From NCBI GenBank assembly GCA_028284585.1, contig JANQRK010000030.1:1-55337 (forward strand): a stretch of DNA of 55,337 nucleotides, read 5' to 3'. The stretch's first letter is position 1. The number at the start of each line of letters is the position of its first letter. Below, piece by piece: positions 37,613 through 47,532 of this stretch. The position numbers and the translations under genes are program-made. A model generated the notes under the pieces. That model was not told where the DNA came from, searched no databases, and saw only the letters and a list, made by a program, of their open reading frames with translations. This stretch comes from Chromatiales bacterium. GTDB lineage: Bacteria > Pseudomonadota > Gammaproteobacteria > Chromatiales > Chromatiaceae.

Positions 37613-38164
37613 CTACTGATGCGCCAAGAGACCACGGTAGAGCTGCCAATTGAAGTGCGGGCCCGGGTCGGTCTTGCGTCCGGGAGCGATATCCGAATGG
37701 CCGACGATCCGATTGGCAGTGATTGCCGGGAAATGCGCCTGGATCAGAAGCGTAAGGCGCGCCAATTGCAGGTACTGGTAGCTGGTAAACGCGGAATCAT
37801 CGCTGCCTTCTAGCTCAATTCCGATAGAAAAGTCGTTGCAGGCCCGTCGGCTACCGAAGTGTGAACGACCAGCGTGCCAGGCCCGCCGCTCGAGTGCGAC
37901 GAATTGGGTGGTGGCGCCATTACGCTGGACCAGCAGGTGTGCGGAGACGGTTAAGTGGGCAACCCTGGCGAAGTAGGGGTGGGCGGTCGCGTCTAATCGG
38001 TTCAGGAACAGATCGTCTATGTGCGGACCACCAAACTTGCCTGGCGGCAGGCTAATGCTATGCACTACGAGTAAGTCGACCGCACATTCCGAGGGACGTT
38101 CGTCGGCATTTGGCGAGGGGCGATGCTGCATACCCGGGAGCCATAGTCTACCGGCTTGGCTCAC
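37613..38164 (-). CDS. ampD: 1,6-anhydro-N-acetylmuramyl-L-alanine amidase AmpD
   Basis: This 183-residue cytoplasmic zinc amidase recycles anhydromuropeptides. Predicted ligands are His35 (LLVVHSISLP), His155 and Asp165 (VGHSDIAPGRKTDPG), with Glu117 (IGIELEGSDD) and Lys163 as catalytic residues. The start is GTG at 38164 overlapping the stop of the thioredoxin-like gene (GTGA), so the pair is coupled. In enterobacteria AmpD loss derepresses ampC, but no beta-lactamase gene is in view. Confidence 0.95.
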   Translation of the reverse strand: MSQAGRLWLPGMQHRPSPNADERPSECAVDLLVVHSISLPPGKFGGPHIDDLFLNRLDATAHPYFARVAHLTVSAHLLVQRNGATTQFVALERRAWHAGRSHFGSRRACNDFSIGIELEGSDDSAFTSYQYLQLARLTLLIQAHFPAITANRIVGHSDIAPGRKTDPGPHFNWQLYRGLLAHQ

Positions 38165-38532
38165 GGTGCCTCACAGGGCGGCCGTTGCAGTGCCGCGTGG
38201 GTTGCTGCCACGATTGCCCCTGGATTGGCCTCGGACTCGAGACGGCACTGGAATCGGCCGGCGTGAAATACGAAAATAGCGGGCAAATGAAAAACTTCGA
38301 ATTCGCTGGTAAGTCCGGCCTCGTGCTGGGCATCAACCTCGAATAAGTCCCAGGCGGGCTCTAGGCGACGTATTTCTGGCATCAGGAGCCGCAGATGCCG
38401 ACATCCGTCGCAGCCTTCCGAGGTGAATAAAACTAGTGCCGTGCCGCGCAGCGTCCCAATCTGGGCATGAAAATCAAACTGATTCAGGGTGGTCAGCGGT
38501 GGATCTGAGGCGTCTTGGCTCGAATCGGACAT
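38161..38532 (-). CDS. Thioredoxin-like protein
   Basis: This 123-residue thioredoxin-fold protein has the active-site-like motif CDGC at residues 41-44 (VLFTSEGCDGCRHLRLLMPEI) and the cis-Pro region VFHLPAIFVFHAGR. It has no signal peptide, so it would act in the cytoplasm. The CDGC pair differs from the CGPC of general thioredoxins. The ATG at 38532 is chosen although no strong ribosome binding site precedes it. It is coupled to ampD downstream. Confidence 0.8.
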   Translation of the reverse strand: MSDSSQDASDPPLTTLNQFDFHAQIGTLRGTALVLFTSEGCDGCRHLRLLMPEIRRLEPAWDLFEVDAQHEAGLTSEFEVFHLPAIFVFHAGRFQCRLESEANPGAIVAATHAALQRPPCEAP

Positions 38533-38852
38533 ATCGGATTGAAAAACTGTGCACCAGGTCAACAATTTACCACTTCGAGCACTTCACTCGTCATGATCCT
38601 TAGGGGGTGGCCGATAGCGATCATGACGGAATCGGTGACGGTACCGATAACGCACATAGCCTGGACCGATGCATCGTGGGCGCTTGTGATAGCGTTCACT
38701 GCTCGAGCATTACCCGCACACTTCGTGCGGACGAAGCGTGACAATGGTCATGATCACCTGCTCGGGTCGCGGCTAGGTTCCCGAATCGGCGGCCGCAGGG
38801 CCATGAATTAGGTAGACCGTTCGGCTGGAGCGGACTTCCAAGAGGGTGTTTG
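38533..38852. other. Gap between the thioredoxin-like gene and the DUF1631 gene
   Basis: Divergent promoter space. Short frames on both strands lack ribosome binding sites and recognisable content. A small inverted repeat (CTTCGT/ACGAAG near 38719) has no T-tract. Confidence 0.45.
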
Positions 38853-41105
38853 ATGGCGCGCGACAACGTGATTTCTTTCGGTCAACCCGCGAGCAGCGCA
38901 CGCCGCCGGGTGCCCGACGCTAGGACCCATGAGCTGGTAACGGCCTGCGGCCGGCTGGCGAGCGAGACGCTTCCGCGTCTCGTGCAAGAGCTTTTCGAAC
39001 ATATAGACGACGAGCTGTATCAACTCGCTGACAAATCGGCGAGTGACGTATTGCAGACGCGTTACTTCGAAGCGATGCGTGAACTGCGCAAGCTGCGCGA
39101 ACCGATCGAGCAGGCTTTCTTGCGTGACCAGATGGATCGCTATGAGGCCTTTTGGCTGCATCCAGCGCCAGCGCAAGACAAAACCGACGAACCCGACAGT
39201 GCCGAGTTGAGCTTGGTAGATGACGAAGAGCTCGAGGAGAACCTGGCCGTTAGCGGTATGGTTTCCAAGGCGGAGAACCGTTACCACCGTGAGCTGTTCG
39301 CATTGAATATGCGTTTTGCTCAGATTGCCGGCATTCCAGATTTGACCACCCGCCTGAACCCGATCGGGCCATACAATCTGGCTGAAGGCTTTCGCCAAGC
39401 GATGCGTCAGTGGGCAGGCGACCTGGGTGTGCGTCTGGTTGTCTTCAAATTATTTGACCGCTACGTGATGGGCTATATCGGCGGCCTGTACGATGATGTC
39501 AACGACGTGCTGGTCGAGGGTGGCATCCTCCCGAAGATCGTACAACGTGTGCGGCGCAACCCGGTGGCACCTGCAGTGCAGCGCGCCCGCGACGAGTCGC
39601 ATGACTCGACTCCAGCCGAAAGTGTGTCATCTGAGCCTGGCGCTGAGGAGATCAGCCAAGAGCAGATTCTTGGGATGCTCGAGCAACTGCTCTCAGCACG
39701 GCGGACAGCTGGTGACCACGGCCTCTTCTCACGACACCTTCCGGGTGGCCTAGACGCTGGCTGCGGTCATCTTCCCGCCATAGCATCGAATGATTTGGTC
39801 GATGCTTTGCATAGCCTGCAGCGCGAGGCCTCGGTCGAGGCACCGGTGAGCCCGGACGAGATCCAGCAGCTGCAGAACGAGATGCTGATCAATCTTGGGC
39901 GGCAGCTCGAGATGGGTACCATGGACGCGCCGGTCAAGCGACTGAACCAGGTCGATCAGGACCTGATGGACGTGATCGGCATGCTGTTTGAGTTCATCCT
40001 TGACGACAGCAATGTGCCGGACGCGATGAAGGCACTGCTCGGGCGTCTGCAGATCCCGATGATCAAAGTGGCAGTTATCGACCGTAGCTTCTTTGGCAAC
40101 AAACAACATCCGGCGCGGCGCCTATTGAATGCCTTGGCACGTGCGGCGATGGGCTGGGTGGACGATGGTGATAGATCTGCCAAGTCTCTCTATGGCCGGA
40201 TCGAGACGGCGGTTACCAGGGTACTGAGCGACTTTAGTGACGACGTCGGATTGTTTGCGCAGATATTCGATGACTTCGCCAACTATATCGAACGCGAGGC
40301 GCGCGGCGCAGAGGTCGCAGAAGAGCGCATCAATCAAGTCACGCGGGGGCAGGAGCAGTTACTGATCGCCCGACGTCGCGTCGCCGAGGTACTTAACGAG
40401 TTCCGTATCGCGCAGCCAGATATGCCACTCGCGGTGGTCAACATCCTACGCGAGGGCTGGCACGATGTAATGCTGCTCGCCTTTTTGCGCGAAGGTGAAC
40501 AGAGTGATGTTTGGGGGCAGTCCCTTGCTGCAGTCGAAGAATTGATCTGGAGCGTGCAGCCCAAGGACGATCCTGCAGATCGCCAGCGGTTGCTCAAGGC
40601 GATCCCGGAACTACTCAAGAAACTACGTGACGGCTTGAATAATATTTCTTTCGATCAGCACCGAGCAAGCCAGCTGTTCAAGGATCTTCAAGTTTGCCAC
40701 ATAGCTGCGTTGCGCGGCGAGAGCGACGTCGGCGATGGTGAATCGGCAGACGAACTGGTGCCCGATGAGGTGGTGCTAACAGGTACTGGCGACGCCGAAG
40801 TTATCGAGGATGATTTCTTCAATCAGGCGCAGGCACTGCAGATCGGCCAGTGGCTCGAATGGCAGAGCGACGGCAACTGCGTACGCGGCAAGTTGTCTTG
40901 GCGCAGCGAGGTGACAAGCACCTGCATTTTCGTTAACCGCAAGGGCATGAAAGTCGCCGAGATGTCAGTGAATGACATCGCCAAGCTGTTTCGTGCTACC
41001 CAGGCGAGACTACTCGAGGATCTCAATACACCGTTGATGGATCGTGCTTTGGACGCGATGCTGGGCGCCCTGCAAGACACCGAGGCGAGCGTGGATACAA
41101 CCTGA
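38853..41105 (+). CDS. DUF1631 family protein
   Basis: This 750-residue protein belongs to DUF1631, widespread in gamma- and betaproteobacteria and of unknown function; old annotations as thymidine phosphorylase are unfounded. Landmarks are [18 protein letters not shown] near residue 45, [20 protein letters not shown] near 130 and the C-terminal [20 protein letters not shown]. It has no membrane segment and is rich in acidic helices. AGAGGG precedes the ATG at 38853. A strong terminator follows. Confidence 0.88.
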   Translation: MARDNVISFGQPASSARRRVPDARTHELVTACGRLASETLPRLVQELFEHIDDELYQLADKSASDVLQTRYFEAMRELRKLREPIEQAFLRDQMDRYEAFWLHPAPAQDKTDEPDSAELSLVDDEELEENLAVSGMVSKAENRYHRELFALNMRFAQIAGIPDLTTRLNPIGPYNLAEGFRQAMRQWAGDLGVRLVVFKLFDRYVMGYIGGLYDDVNDVLVEGGILPKIVQRVRRNPVAPAVQRARDESHDSTPAESVSSEPGAEEISQEQILGMLEQLLSARRTAGDHGLFSRHLPGGLDAGCGHLPAIASNDLVDALHSLQREASVEAPVSPDEIQQLQNEMLINLGRQLEMGTMDAPVKRLNQVDQDLMDVIGMLFEFILDDSNVPDAMKALLGRLQIPMIKVAVIDRSFFGNKQHPARRLLNALARAAMGWVDDGDRSAKSLYGRIETAVTRVLSDFSDDVGLFAQIFDDFANYIEREARGAEVAEERINQVTRGQEQLLIARRRVAEVLNEFRIAQPDMPLAVVNILREGWHDVMLLAFLREGEQSDVWGQSLAAVEELIWSVQPKDDPADRQRLLKAIPELLKKLRDGLNNISFDQHRASQLFKDLQVCHIAALRGESDVGDGESADELVPDEVVLTGTGDAEVIEDDFFNQAQALQIGQWLEWQSDGNCVRGKLSWRSEVTSTCIFVNRKGMKVAEMSVNDIAKLFRATQARLLEDLNTPLMDRALDAMLGALQDTEASVDTT

Positions 41106-41131
41106 GCAAGCGGTCTTTCGGATACAATCTC

Positions 41132-41160
41132 AGCGCCGGCCTCAAGGCCGGCGCTTTTTT
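41132..41160 (+). terminator. Intrinsic terminator after the DUF1631 gene
   Basis: A 10-bp perfect GC-rich stem (AGCGCCGGCC/GGCCGGCGCT, loop TCAA) is followed by at least five T residues. Confidence 0.93.
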
Positions 41161-41194
41161 ATCCAAGTATCTACGGCAACACAGGACGATTACG

Positions 41195-41539
41195 ATGGCA
41201 CAACAAATCACCGACTCGGGGCTCCAATACGAAGACTTGGTCGAAGGCGCTGGTGCGACCGCGGCGACTGGGCAACAGGTGTTGGTGCACTACACCGGTT
41301 GGCTAAGCGATGGCCAGAAGTTTGATTCCAGCCTCGATCGCAATCAACCGTTCGGCTTCGAGCTCGGGCGCGGTATGGTCATACGTGGCTGGGAGGAGGG
41401 GGTTTGCGGTATGCAAGTCGGCGGTCGACGCCGGTTGACCATTCCACCGCAGCTCGGGTACGGGGCACAGGGCGCCGGCGGCGTGATCCCGCCCAACGCG
41501 ACCTTGGTGTTTGAGGTCGAGCTATTGGAAATCCAGTGA
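41195..41539 (+). CDS. FKBP-type peptidyl-prolyl isomerase
   Basis: This 114-residue single-domain FKBP catalyses prolyl isomerisation. It has [55 protein letters not shown] and VFEVELLEI, all canonical active-site regions. There is no signal peptide, so it is cytoplasmic. Its TGA stop is immediately followed by the nadC ATG, so the two are translated in sequence. Confidence 0.95.
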   Translation: MAQQITDSGLQYEDLVEGAGATAATGQQVLVHYTGWLSDGQKFDSSLDRNQPFGFELGRGMVIRGWEEGVCGMQVGGRRRLTIPPQLGYGAQGAGGVIPPNATLVFEVELLEIQ

Positions 41540-42400
41540 ATGGCCGAGGCCGTTTCTCCGCGTGACTGGATCGACGATGTCCCTGGGCAGGTGGCATGCG
41601 CCTTGGCCGAGGACCTGGGTGGCGGTGACCTAACTGCTGCGTTGATACCTGACGATGCTTTGGTGAAAGCGCGAGTGATCGCGCGTGAAGCGGCGATCCT
41701 GTGCGGTGCTGCCTGGTTCGATGAGGTCTTCCGCCAGCTCGACTCGGCCATCCAAGTCCAATGGCAGGCTCGCGACGGCGAGGCCTTGGCGGTCGACCAG
41801 GCGGTATGTGAACTAGCGGGACCGGCCCGACCGCTGCTGTCGGGCGAACGCTCTGCTCTGAACTTTCTGCAGACATTATCCGGGACCGCATCGGCTGCGG
41901 CGCGCTATGTTGCCGCCATCGCTGGCAGCGGTGCAGTGATTCTGGATACACGCAAGACGCTCCCGGGAATGCGTTTGGCCCAGAAATATGCCGTGCGCTG
42001 CGGTGGAGCCGAGAATCATCGCATGGGATTGTTTGATGCAGTCCTGATCAAGGAGAACCACATCCGCGCGGCTGGCTCGCTGGACGCGGCGTTCCATGCT
42101 GCCTCGCAACATGCTGATGCCGGTGTCCTAGTAGAAATTGAAGTGGAGGACCTAGAGCAACTCGATCGGGCCCTGGCCGCGGGGGCGGAGCGTATCCTTT
42201 TAGATAACTTTGATCTCGAGATGTTGAACGAGGCGGTGCAGCGAAATGCCGGGCGGGCGCGACTCGAGGCATCGGGTGGCGTCAGTCTGCAAAATGTCGC
42301 GGCGATCGCCGCGACCGGAGTGGATTTTATTTCGGTCGGCGAATTGACCAAAGACGTGAAGGCGGTCGATTATTCGATGCTGTTTGACATCGAACAGTAG
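41540..42400 (+). CDS. nadC: Quinolinate phosphoribosyltransferase
   Basis: This 286-residue enzyme converts quinolinate and PRPP to nicotinate mononucleotide in de novo NAD synthesis. Landmarks are EDLGGGDLTAALI, ERSALNFLQTLSGTAS, LDTRKTLPGMRLAQKYAVRC, GGAENHRMGLFDAVLIKENH and the closing ASGGVSLQNVAAIAATGVDF. It starts directly after the FKBP stop. nadA and nadB are not adjacent. Confidence 0.97.
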   Translation: MAEAVSPRDWIDDVPGQVACALAEDLGGGDLTAALIPDDALVKARVIAREAAILCGAAWFDEVFRQLDSAIQVQWQARDGEALAVDQAVCELAGPARPLLSGERSALNFLQTLSGTASAAARYVAAIAGSGAVILDTRKTLPGMRLAQKYAVRCGGAENHRMGLFDAVLIKENHIRAAGSLDAAFHAASQHADAGVLVEIEVEDLEQLDRALAAGAERILLDNFDLEMLNEAVQRNAGRARLEASGGVSLQNVAAIAATGVDFISVGELTKDVKAVDYSMLFDIEQ

Positions 42401-42414
42401 TTTTTCCGTGGCAT

Positions 42415-42642
42415 TCAGGCACGAACGTCGAGCAGCGAGCCGAGCAGTTTGTCGGCTGTCTCGAGGGTCTTGATATTGGCCTTAGCGGCGTGCTCATGTT
42501 GCTTGAGCCCCACCAGCGCCTCGGTTAGCTTAGCTTGGTCGCCGGGTGTTGTGGCGCGCGCAATATCGGATGCGTTACGCAGCATTCCCTGCGAACTGTG
42601 TTGGATGCCTTCCAAGGCGGTGCTGCTGAGCTTGCCAATCAT
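42415..42642 (-). CDS. Small protein resembling flagellar rod N-termini
   Basis: This 75-residue protein (LSSTALEGIQHSSQGMLRNA, SDIARATTPGDQ, then a coiled-coil-like helix) resembles the N-terminal helix-turn of flagellar rod and hook proteins, whose pattern is ALSGMQAA...ANNIANANTPG. Similar short proteins are common in gammaproteobacteria outside flagellar operons and have no proven role. It is convergent with nadC and 14 bases from its end. Confidence 0.68.
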   Translation of the reverse strand: MIGKLSSTALEGIQHSSQGMLRNASDIARATTPGDQAKLTEALVGLKQHEHAAKANIKTLETADKLLGSLLDVRA

Positions 42643-42778
42643 ACGTCTTCCCCAAGACTGCCCTGAGCATTCTTTTATCGACAGGGTCTGAGTGAGTTTT
42701 AAGCCTAGATATGCAGTCTGTGAAGCTCTTTCCGTGTTTCAGGCGGCGAATTCCGATGTTGGTTGTGCAGGGCGCAGG

Positions 42779-43171
42779 TTAAGCGGCGCGAGCGGTCTCC
42801 AACTCGGCGCAGCGCTTCTCCAGATACGCGATGATGTCCTTGGATTCGTACATCCAGGTCGCTTGGTTGCCTGCTGTGGGGATGTACAAGCAGGGCACTT
42901 GCCGGCGGCCGCCTTGTTCGACGAGCTGCTGTCGCCACTTGGGATCGTGCTGCGCGTCGCGGAGCTCGATATTCAGCCCAAGGCGGCGTATGGCACGCCG
43001 AGTGCGCACACAGAACGGACAGGTTTGGTAATGATAGAGCGCTAGGTCGCCGGTGGCTGCGTCGAGCACACCCTGTAGTGCAGGATCGCGGTCTGGTGAC
43101 TTGGGCGCCGTCCAGGCATCGATCGCCAGGATCAGTTTTCCCAGCGGCTGGCGAATCAGCTTGAATATCAT
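42779..43171 (-). CDS. Glutaredoxin-like protein coupled to BolA
   Basis: This 130-residue protein has a glutaredoxin/GST-N thioredoxin fold. The dithiol motif CPFC is at residues 51-54 (LYHYQTCPFCVRTRRAIRRLG), the cis-Pro region is RRQVPCLYIP, and the glutathione-site end is MYESKDIIAYLEKR. The first 40 residues form an amphipathic extension. Its ATG overlaps the bolA stop by four bases. Glutaredoxins and BolA proteins form iron-sulfur-sensing complexes, but known partners are mostly monothiol CGFS types, so a direct partnership is inference. Confidence 0.85.
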   Translation of the reverse strand: MIFKLIRQPLGKLILAIDAWTAPKSPDRDPALQGVLDAATGDLALYHYQTCPFCVRTRRAIRRLGLNIELRDAQHDPKWRQQLVEQGGRRQVPCLYIPTAGNQATWMYESKDIIAYLEKRCAELETARAA

Positions 43172-43482
43172 GCTTTGCTACCCCCTAAGCACGGCGGGGA
43201 CTCGGGCGTCTTGCCACCCTTGGCGAACCACTCCTCTGGAGTCATCGTGTGGAGTGCCAGCGCATGCACCGGACCGGCTAGTTGCTCGGCCAAAGCGCCA
43301 TTCACGGCACGATGGCGTTTTACCAGCGGCAGGCGCTCGAACGCTTCGCTGACCAGAACTACCCGAAAGTGCGACTCCGAGCCCTCGGGAACACTGTGCA
43401 TGTGGCTCTCATTGGCCACCTCAAGGTGCAATGGCGCGAAATCCTCGCGCAACTTCTTCTCTATACCTACTTGAACTTGCAT
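43168..43482 (-). CDS. bolA: BolA family protein
   Basis: This 104-residue BolA protein has the conserved LHLEVANESHMHSVPEGSES and FRVVLVSEAFERLPLVKRHR, followed by LAGPVHALALHTMTPEEW. The conserved His in HALALHTMTPEEW is the cluster ligand in BolA-glutaredoxin complexes. A Cys/Gly-rich tail (SPPCLGGSKA) follows. The stop overlaps the next gene's ATG (ATGA). Confidence 0.93.
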   Translation of the reverse strand: MQVQVGIEKKLREDFAPLHLEVANESHMHSVPEGSESHFRVVLVSEAFERLPLVKRHRAVNGALAEQLAGPVHALALHTMTPEEWFAKGGKTPESPPCLGGSKA

Positions 43483-43640
43483 CGACGCTCTCCGTCAATC
43501 TTTTGGATTTAGTTTCTACAGCAGTGGGCGGGGATTCAACCGGCCACCGTTGAGGTAATCATCCAAGTACTATGAATACCTTGCCGGTGGCCGCACTCGA
43601 CGCCATCGCCACGCGGACGGGCTGTGGCCTTGATGTTCGC

Positions 43641-43961
43641 TCAGCGGTCGCGACGAGGAGACGGCGGAGGGAAGGGTGTCACATTGCTGACCGGACCATC
43701 CAGGTCGAGAATTTTGTTTTGACCGCGTTTTTCGACTTCCTCGATTCGTACCACTGAGTGCATCGGCAGCATTAGGCGTTGGACACCGTCGAACTCGGCC
43801 TTGAGACGTTCTTCGGCTGGATCGATGACCACCGAGGTGTGCTCGTCGAACAACAGATCGCGGATCTCGATAAAGCCATAGAGCTCCCCCTGGGTGATCT
43901 GCTGAGCATGCAACAGATAGACCTTGCCATTGTTGTGAAACGAGACCCGGAAAATCCGCAT
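43641..43961 (-). CDS. DUF1820 family protein
   Basis: This 106-residue protein starts MRIFRVSFHNNGKVYLLHAQ and continues GELYGFIEIRDLLFDEHTSVVIDPAEERL and MLPMHSVVRIEEVEKRG. These are the conserved blocks of DUF1820, a small beta-rich family of unknown function in gammaproteobacteria. The ATG at 43961 is chosen over an in-frame start 15 codons upstream because it matches the family N-terminus and follows a G-rich stretch. The Pro/Arg-rich tail is variable. It is divergent from hisI. Confidence 0.88.
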   Translation of the reverse strand: MRIFRVSFHNNGKVYLLHAQQITQGELYGFIEIRDLLFDEHTSVVIDPAEERLKAEFDGVQRLMLPMHSVVRIEEVEKRGQNKILDLDGPVSNVTPFPPPSPRRDR

Positions 43962-44084
43962 ACGTCCCCCGGAGGTTGGTTGCAAAAGCTGGCATTTTAC
44001 CTGCAAACGACCGGCCTTGGCGCGGCGCGCTGCACCTCAGATGGGTTACCATCAACAGTCAACGGCAGACCGCGAGGTTAGCGG

Positions 44085-44519
44085 ATGGCGATTTTCAAAC
44101 AACTCGAAGTTTTGGCAAACGGTGATTCAGTGCCGCTGTCTGCAGCGTTCGACGAGCTGCCTTGGAATGCCGATGGCTTGCTCCCCGCGATCGCACAGCA
44201 GTTCGACAGCGGCGAGGTGCTGATGCTGGCCTGGATGAATCGCACGGCCCTGGCTGAGACGCTAGCAGGGGGGCAGGTTTGTTATTGGTCGCGCTCGCGC
44301 CAGGCCTTGTGGCGCAAAGGGGAGTCGTCAGGCCAGGTGCAGCGGCTCAAGGAGATGCGCCTCGACTGCGATGGCGACACCTTGTTGCTCAAGGTGGATC
44401 AGACTGGCCCGGCCTGTCACACCGGTCGCCGCGACTGCTTCTACAACAAGGTGGAAGGCGACCGCCTGGTGGTGGATAAACCGGTACTGATCGATCCGTC
44501 CGAGCTGTACCGCAAATGA
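44085..44519 (+). CDS. hisI: Phosphoribosyl-AMP cyclohydrolase
   Basis: This 144-residue stand-alone HisI opens the purine ring of PR-AMP in histidine synthesis. Landmarks are VLMLAWMNRTALAETLAGGQ, YWSRSRQALWRKGESSG and the metal-binding DCDGDTLLLKVDQTGPACHT with RRDCFY. It is separate from HisE, and no other his gene is adjacent. Its stop overlaps the gloB ATG (ATGA). Confidence 0.95.
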   Translation: MAIFKQLEVLANGDSVPLSAAFDELPWNADGLLPAIAQQFDSGEVLMLAWMNRTALAETLAGGQVCYWSRSRQALWRKGESSGQVQRLKEMRLDCDGDTLLLKVDQTGPACHTGRRDCFYNKVEGDRLVVDKPVLIDPSELYRK

Positions 44520-45295
44520 TCGATATCACGCCAATCAAGGCGTTCAACGACAATTATATTTGGTTACTTAGACAGCCGGGTGATCCGGGTTGTGCTGTGG
44601 TCGATCCAGGTGATGCGGAACCGGTGATCGATCGTCTGCGGGCCGATGGTTTACAGTTGGACGCGATTTTGATCACCCACAAGCATGGTGACCACATCGG
44701 AGGCATTCGGGGACTCAAAGCCGAGTGGCCAGATGCTGTGGTCTATGGTCCCGCCGGTGAGCCCATCGCTGCGCTGGAACGGCGCCTAGCGGAGGACGAT
44801 CATGTATCTCCTGGCAACCTCGGCGTTACCTTCAAGGTTTTCGATGTGCCTGGTCACACCGAGGGGCACATCGCCTATTTTGGCGACGGTGCACTGTTTT
44901 GTGGCGACACGCTGTTCGCCGGCGGGTGTGGCCGGGTGTTCAGCGGCACCTTCGAGCAACTCAGTGACGCGCTGATCCGGATTGGTCATTTGTCGCCAGA
45001 GACCCGCGTCTATTGTGCTCATGAATATACGCTGGCCAATCTCGGCTTTGCTGCCTGGGTCGAGCCGGACAGCCTAGCGCTACAGGCGCGCAGCGAACGC
45101 GACCGAAAGACGCGCGAGCGCGGCGAACCCACTGTTCCGTCGCTGATCGGCGAAGAGCTGGAGACCAACCCCTTCATGCGCACCGATCAGCCGTCGGTCA
45201 TCGATGCCGCCGCAGCTTGGGCCGGTAAACCCTTGCCTGATCGGGCCGCGGTGTTCAGCGCACTACGCACTTGGAAAGACAAGGAATACGATTGA
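44516..45295 (+). CDS. gloB: Hydroxyacylglutathione hydrolase (glyoxalase II)
   Basis: This 259-residue metallo-beta-lactamase-fold enzyme hydrolyses S-lactoylglutathione to lactate and glutathione. The metal motif THKHGDH is at residues 54-60. Further ligands are in [21 protein letters not shown] and [14 protein letters not shown]. The C-terminal substrate-binding part ends [12 protein letters not shown]. It is coupled to hisI by a four-base overlap, and the decayed dihydroorotase begins at its stop. Confidence 0.96.
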   Translation: MIDITPIKAFNDNYIWLLRQPGDPGCAVVDPGDAEPVIDRLRADGLQLDAILITHKHGDHIGGIRGLKAEWPDAVVYGPAGEPIAALERRLAEDDHVSPGNLGVTFKVFDVPGHTEGHIAYFGDGALFCGDTLFAGGCGRVFSGTFEQLSDALIRIGHLSPETRVYCAHEYTLANLGFAAWVEPDSLALQARSERDRKTRERGEPTVPSLIGEELETNPFMRTDQPSVIDAAAAWAGKPLPDRAAVFSALRTWKDKEYD

Positions 45296-46517
45296 TGAGT
45301 CATTCACTGCTGATCACCAATGCCCACCTGGTCAACGAAGGTCGGATCGATGACCAAGTCCACTTTCGCGAGCCTGGAGTCACCCACAAAGGCGACATCG
45401 CGAGCGAGTCGCGCGCTGCGCTAGCCGGCGGGATCACCAGTTTTATGGACATGCCATATACCCGGCCGCAGACCATCACCGGGCAGACGCTCAAGGACAA
45501 GTTCGCACTCGCGCAGGGTCGTGCTTGGGGCAATCATGCCTTCTACTTCGGGGCGACAAACACAACATCGAGGAGATTCGCCGACTGGGGCCGAATCAGA
45601 CTTGCGGCATCAAGGTATTTATGGGTGCCTCGACCGGCAACATGCTGGTCGATGATCCCGCGATACTCGAGCGGATCTTCAGCGATGCTCCGACCCTGAT
45701 TGCGACCCTTTGTGAGGATACGCCGACCATCCGGGCCAACGAACAGCATTACCGTGAGCGACATGGCGACCGGATCCCGGTCGCATTGCATCCGTTGATT
45801 CGCAGCGAAGAGGCGTGTTGGAAGTCTTCGTCGTTCGCGGTCGATCTGGCACGGCGGTAGGGGTCCCGCCTGCATGTATTGCACCTAACAACGGTCCGAG
45901 AGTTGGCGTTGTTCGACACAGGGCCCAACGATGCCAAGCAGATCACCTCTGAGGCCTGCGTGCACCATCTTTACTTCTCGTATGTCGACTACGCGCAGCG
46001 CGGTAATTTGATCAAATGTAACCCAGCGATCAAGCGTGCTGAGGACCGGGCGGCCTTGCGCGCGGCCTTGGCCGAGGATCGCTTGGATGTGATCGCGATC
46101 GATCATGCTCCGCACACCTTTGACGAAAAAGGGGCTGAGTCATACTTTGATGCGCCGGTTGGGTTGCCGTTGGTGCAGCATGCCCTGGCAATGGCGCTTG
46201 AGTTGTACCACGACGGGGTGCTGAGTCTGCCTCAGCTGGTGCAGAAGGTCTGCCATGGCCCGGCGCAGTTGTTCGGTGTCTGCGAGCGCGGCTTATTACG
46301 GAAGGGCTACTGGGCGGACTTGGCCCTGGTCGATCTCGAGCAGCCGCAGTCGGTGACGCGCGAGCAGGTGTTGTACAAGTGCAGTTGGTCACCGCTGGAG
46401 GGTGATTCGCTACGCTCGAGTATTTGCGCGATCGTGGTGAACGGTCAGGTCAAATACCGTGATGGCCGTTTTCTTGGTACGTCCGACGGTATGCGCTTGG
46501 CATTTAACCGACCCTAA
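45295..46517 (+). pseudogene. Decayed dihydroorotase / amidohydrolase
   Basis: Pieces match a dihydroorotase of the [11 protein letters not shown] type in order, with several lesions. About 40 codons are missing after LVNEG, where the text jumps to [21 protein letters not shown] frameshift near 45550 moves from FYFGATN to [14 protein letters not shown] and [20 protein letters not shown]. An in-frame TAG at 45858 interrupts AVDLARR and RLHVLHL. The last part (45879-46517) is intact: HHLYFSYVDY, IKCNPAIKRAEDR, IAIDHAPHTFDEKG and ADLALVDLEQPQSV. An active pyrC or pyrX must exist elsewhere. It starts at the gloB stop, so the operon is old. Confidence 0.9.
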
Positions 46518-46548
46518 ATGCACTTGCTCGATGCGTTGTGGCTGCCTA

Positions 46549-47400
46549 CTAGGCCGTACCGATCGCGCCTTTGTCTACCCCTTCGTAGGCGTGTACTTCG
46601 AATCGGTCTGCTGGGTATTCGGCCTTCAAGCAGTCGGCGATGTGTTGCGCCAGGTTCTCGATCGTCGAGTCGGTGTCGATCAGGTAGCAGGCCGCGCGCG
46701 GTAGGCTTAGACCGAAGTCGCCTTGACCGCTGCGGTAGCCGAATTCGTAGTATTCAGTTTTCTCGCGTCGGCTGGCGCCGACCAAGTCAGATCGAGTGCC
46801 GATGTAGATGTCCTTCCAGCGCCGTGCCCAAGCATTCTCCAGGTCCGGGTCGCGCCGCCCGTTGCGCAAGATTTCTAGCCGTGAGCGGTGTCCGTGGGCG
46901 ATGCGCTGACAGTTGCCGGCATGATGCCGCAGTCCGTGACTGTACTGATAGAAGGGACCATCAATCGTTTCCGGCCAGAGCCGGATGCGCGCCGCCTCGA
47001 CATTCTCTGGGGTTTTCTGGGACAGATGATCGGCAATGATCTGTGCCAGGTAGTCAACGGCGATACATTCACAAGGAATCAGGCAGACCGCGTCGCGTGG
47101 TGAACGGTGTTCGATCTGGCGTCCGTCCTCAAGCGCAAAGGAGAGGTGCAGGCCCTCGGTGTATTCGGTGATTTGCAAACCGGGGTAGTCGGCTGGGACC
47201 AACAGCCGATGATCGAATCGCTCGTCGATGAGTTGCTTGAGTGGCCGCTTCACGGCGCCGAAGTCTAAAATCATGCCCTGTCGATCGAGTTTACCATCGA
47301 GTTCGAGGTCGACTTGCCAGCTCTCACCAATCAGCCCCCGGGTTGGGCTGAGTACCGAGCTGTCGATGACGGTGAGGCGTTTGACGAACAAGGTAGACAT
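46549..47400 (-). CDS. Tandem 6-pyruvoyl-tetrahydropterin synthase / QueD-type protein
   Basis: This 283-residue protein has two PTPS-like domains. In the first (1-120), QGMILDFGAVKRPLKQLIDE and FDHRLLVP are kept, but the zinc histidines are replaced (VIDSSVLSPTRGLIGESW). The second (about 150-283) keeps RHHAGNCQRIAHGHRSRLEI, with the catalytic Cys and HGH zinc ligands, and ends VHAYEGVDKGA. Such long forms are annotated as 6-carboxytetrahydropterin synthase (queuosine pathway), though the substrate is not proven. The ATG at 47400 (MSTLFVKRLTVID) is the family-like start. Confidence 0.82.
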   Translation of the reverse strand: MSTLFVKRLTVIDSSVLSPTRGLIGESWQVDLELDGKLDRQGMILDFGAVKRPLKQLIDERFDHRLLVPADYPGLQITEYTEGLHLSFALEDGRQIEHRSPRDAVCLIPCECIAVDYLAQIIADHLSQKTPENVEAARIRLWPETIDGPFYQYSHGLRHHAGNCQRIAHGHRSRLEILRNGRRDPDLENAWARRWKDIYIGTRSDLVGASRREKTEYYEFGYRSGQGDFGLSLPRAACYLIDTDSTIENLAQHIADCLKAEYPADRFEVHAYEGVDKGAIGTA

Positions 47401-47532
47401 GTACGCAGGATACCCGGAATTGTTGTCCTCGCGGGACTCGTGCCGGCAGGAATCCGTTGTGCCAAGGGCGCTTTCGCAGTCCATTGGCCTTTGACGAGCC
47501 TGTGCCATTCGGCGAAGAATGCACTGCATGAG

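Noticed and set aside
38559..38744. 61-codon minus-strand frame upstream of the thioredoxin-like gene
   Set aside because: No ribosome binding site and no recognisable content.
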